Assembly: GCA_002150815.3 (NCBI GenBank)
Contig: NDFF03000318.1
Span: 1 to 31,116, forward strand
DNA: 31,116 nucleotides
Direction of reading: 5' to 3'
Source of the DNA: Grammothele lineata
Lineage: Eukaryota; Basidiomycota; Agaricomycetes; Polyporales; Polyporaceae
A program made the translations under genes and the position numbers. The notes beneath the pieces are model-generated. The model did no database searches. It was given only the letters and a program-made list of their open reading frames with translations, and was not told the DNA's origin. Below are positions 28,800 through 31,116 of the stretch, one piece after another. Position 1 is the stretch's first letter, and each line of letters starts with the position of its first letter.

Positions 28800-30712
28800 T
28801 CAGCGAGTACGCTTCTGGGCAGGCAGTGCTGCCCCGCCCGCGGTCGAAGTTCCGGCCCTCTTTCTCTGAGCTCCTCCGCCTCTCCCTCGTGATAGCTCCT
28901 GCTCGACCTCCTCTCCCAGTGGTAGCGCCGCAACGTCATCAGATCCCGGAATATTGTTCGCTAGACGGTACGATTTGAACATCACTTCCGGGACTTCAAG
29001 TGCACGGGCCTCGGCCAAAGAGATGTGCTTCCGCTGAGCATATTCACGGTTGAGAGCAGACGGTTGCTCTCCGAACAACTGGTGTGAGTGCATTTGACGC
29101 ATATGGGCCTCTAGGTTGTACTTCCACAGTGTCGGCCGTGCCCCGGAGGTTGGATCTGCGGGACAAAGGTCGCAGTGGAGAGGGACATTGGTTGACGGTG
29201 TTGACATGGTTGATGTGGTTGCGGCGTTGTAGTTGAAGTCGTAGTGGTAAGCACAGTTAGATCGAATGATAATCTTCTTCTTTGCACCATACGAAAGAGA
29301 AATGCTGCACCCCTGGAGGCCGCAGAAACCGCAAACCGACTCGAGGGTCGACTACCGTGGAGATCATGATTAGTTGAGTATAATCAGAGATTCTGGTGTT
29401 AACCTGTGTATGTCTCGTACCTTCTCCTTCAAATTCTTCTCTAATACGCCTACTTGTGCCCTCAGGATGTGACCTCCAACATGATTTCTCATGTTTTTGA
29501 CCTTGACGAGCTTCGGACATAGCTTACACTCGACTGCAAGTTCCTTGTCTAGTTTCTGCACACGTACGTCCTCCGGAAGACTCTTTACAATGAAAGCAGG
29601 GTTCCCTGATGCATATACATCAGCAATTCGAATGCATGTAGTGGCTTGATTGGCTCACCTGCAAGGTCTTGATACGGAAAGGGTAGGCCTTCAGGACGGG
29701 CAATGACTTCTGGAAGCTCATCAACAACTTCATGCGCAGCGTCAGAAAACACGCTGGTATTGCCCCACAAGTCGTCAAGGAGCTGTGTGAGTGTTTCGTC
29801 TTTAAAGCGCCACGTTACCGGTGGTCGGAACGGCAGGACCGATGGGGTGTGGTTGGGGGATCGGCGCTGTGTGCTGTTCCCAGCGGAGTGACTCGAAGAC
29901 GGCTGAGGACTCGGACCCACAGGCGGTTGAGGTGTTGACGGCTCTGGCTCGGATGCGCTCGAAATAGGTTGAGTTGTTACCACATCGTTGTCGCTCGTAG
30001 TGCCTGCCACTGAGGGTTCCTCCGCAGGACAGATCCTGATCATGTCGGGCGAAATTGGAAAGAATGCCCACCCGGGGAAAGGCCCAATTTCGAACTGCGA
30101 TCGACGATGAACGGTACTGGACCCTGGATTTTCGGCTGGCTGTGCTGGGGTGCTGACTTGCAGAAAATCTCCTGTCCAGGTCCATATAGGTCCCGACGCT
30201 GGAGTTATGTTGGTCGCCTCCGAGGAGTCATCGACGGAGTGATTGGCCAGCTCGTCCGGGCTCAGGGAAGCATCTAAGCCTGCCGCATCAGCGCCTATGG
30301 TCGCTTCAGGACATAGGCCTAGGAGTTGACCGTTAAGCGTGATCTTGCGGCCATTATTAGCAAGGTCGTCCGTGGACACCTCACCAACATGTTTGCCGTC
30401 CTGTATAATTGCCCGTACCTCGACAAGCGCTAGACAAATGCGTCCACCGCAGCGTACCAGTCCCGCGCCAATGTCGCGTGAGTAGAACATGGTTGGATCT
30501 GTGGCCTCTGTCGTCATTGGTGCATCTGACGCGTCTCTTCGAAAGCGATCACGGCGGTAGCCGCGATATTTGAGGACCCGATCAACAACTGCTCTTCCGC
30601 CAAGAAGGGTGAGGCAAACTCGAACCAGAGACGACTTGTGGTAGACGACGCGCGTTCCGTCGTCGTGTGCAACCTCGACCCAGTGGCGTGCTGACAGGTG
30701 CTTGTCGGTCAT
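28800..30712 (-). CDS. Zinc-finger protein of a dispersed basidiomycete family
   Basis: Function unknown. It looks like a multicopy family I recall from polypore genomes that is often near repeats, but no transposase or integrase motif is visible. Spliced model, 3 exons: 30712-29659, 29605-29421, 29351-28800; 596 residues. The N-terminal 350 residues start with WVEVAHDDGTRVVYHKSSLVR and include LVRCGGRICLALVEV, then a Ser/Pro/Thr-rich linker. Exon 2 has a C2H2-type finger (CKLC, then NHVGGH: C-x2-C-x11-H-x3-H). Exon 3 has CGFCGLQGC with a distant CAYHY, and a third finger starting CDLC and ending HMRQMH. The intron at 29606-29658 was accepted because it joins FPYQDLA to GNPAFIVKSLPED in frame. 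The intron 29352-29420 acceptor could instead lie 15 nt further on. Confidence 0.75.
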
Positions 30713-30816
30713 TTCGGTTGCGACCAGGTCTTCGAGATCTCATCAGGAAAGGCCCATCTGTCTTCCGGTGTCTTTGAGTGGTCTTCACTGGGCAGCGTCA
30801 AATTCTTGTCAAGACT
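30713..30816. promoter_or_regulatory. Upstream flank of the zinc-finger gene
   Basis: About 100 bp between the zinc-finger gene's ATG (-) and the terminal inverted-repeat element. GTCTT words already begin near 30757, so either the repeat is larger than its inverted ends or the flank shares its sequence. The gene's promoter must overlap this stretch or the element itself. Confidence 0.45.
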
Positions 30817-30852
30817 GCCTTTGGTCTTGGCTAAGACCAGTTAAGACCACAA
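30817..30852 (+). repeat. Left terminal inverted repeat
   Basis: A 36-bp sequence whose reverse complement matches 31081-31116 except at three positions, all T/C differences. Its core GGTCTTGGCTAAGACC is itself nearly palindromic. The right end matches the strand-specific version exactly, so the pairing is not only self-symmetry. Confidence 0.75.
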
Positions 30853-31080
30853 AAAAGTGTCTTGATAGTGTCTTAATAATGCAATATGTCTTACAGTAAA
30901 ATAGGTATGTCTTGTCTATGTCTTGGGTCAATGAAGGCTGTCTTACAGATACCCTGAATTGTCTTGTAAATACCTCAACCCTTTTGTGCAGCTTTTAATG
31001 CATTTACCTAGCTTCATAATAAGTCTTGATATACGAGCCATTTAGTCTCTGTGCTCCAAAGTCTTCATTCAAGTCTTTAC

Positions 31081-31116
31081 TTATGGTCTTAGCTGGTCTT
31101 AGCCAAGACCAAGGGC
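31081..31116 (-). repeat. Right terminal inverted repeat
   Basis: Inverted partner of 30817-30852, ending at the last base of the window. The true outer end may lie beyond. Confidence 0.7.

Larger units (their letters stand above)
30817..31116. mobile_element. Putative MITE (non-autonomous DNA transposon)
   Basis: A segment of about 300 bp, AT-rich compared with the rest of the window, bounded by 36-bp inverted repeats (33 of 36 positions match). It has no coding capacity and is full of the pentamer GTCTT (about 13 on the plus strand). Short length, terminal inverted repeats and no ORF are typical of MITEs. The right end coincides with the window edge, so a target-site duplication cannot be checked and the element may extend further. 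The superfamily is not assignable. Confidence 0.65.

Noticed and set aside
29585..29660. A two-base frameshift in the zinc-finger gene near 29612 (reading HAFELLMY, then ASGNPAF in another frame)
   Set aside because: A 53-bp intron with GTGAGC donor and CAG acceptor (29606-29658) joins FPYQDLA to GNPAFIV in frame and fits the remembered family pattern without a gap.

Overview
The window is nuclear DNA of a filamentous basidiomycete, most likely an agaricomycete and possibly a polypore. Genes are cut by many 48-80 bp GT-AG introns. The protein set (Hrd1, a GEN1/Yen1-type resolvase, Qri7, an HbrB-type TORC2 subunit, a Con-6 protein) is fungal, and the zinc-finger gene at the right end looks like a dispersed family I associate with polypore genomes. 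All gene models were spliced by hand: splice sites were accepted only where frame, phase and resemblance to remembered family members agreed. No search was run.

Layout. 1-1117: intergenic, with a dense run of palindromic promoter-like sites and a diverged duplication. 1118-4366 (-): HRD1, the ER membrane ubiquitin ligase. 5286-8354 (+): a membrane-anchored YtcJ-type amidohydrolase in 16 exons. 9340-13048 (-): a GEN1/Yen1-like Holliday-junction resolvase. 13341-14846 (-): QRI7, the mitochondrial t6A transferase. 15079-17986 (+): an HbrB/Bit61-like TORC2 subunit, divergent from QRI7. 18531-20475 (-): a class A FAD monooxygenase. 21806-22382 (-): a Con-6 repeat protein. 22900-23223 (-): a small unknown protein. 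23925-28286 (+): a 1,212-residue protein with a degenerate EF-hand and two ZZ-like zinc fingers. 28800-30712 (-): a zinc-finger protein of a dispersed basidiomycete family. 30817-31116: an AT-rich segment bounded by 36-bp terminal inverted repeats, probably a MITE.

The genes are mostly unrelated housekeeping functions (ER protein quality control, DNA repair, mitochondrial tRNA modification, growth signalling), with accessory metabolism and stress or sporulation genes between them. There is no obvious pathway cluster. The most useful observations are an 18-bp palindrome carrying MluI-cell-cycle-box and CRE sequences upstream of the resolvase; two SUMO-interaction-like motifs in that resolvase; introns at matching positions in the Con-6 repeats; the EF-hand/tandem-ZZ protein; and the terminal inverted-repeat element at the right edge.
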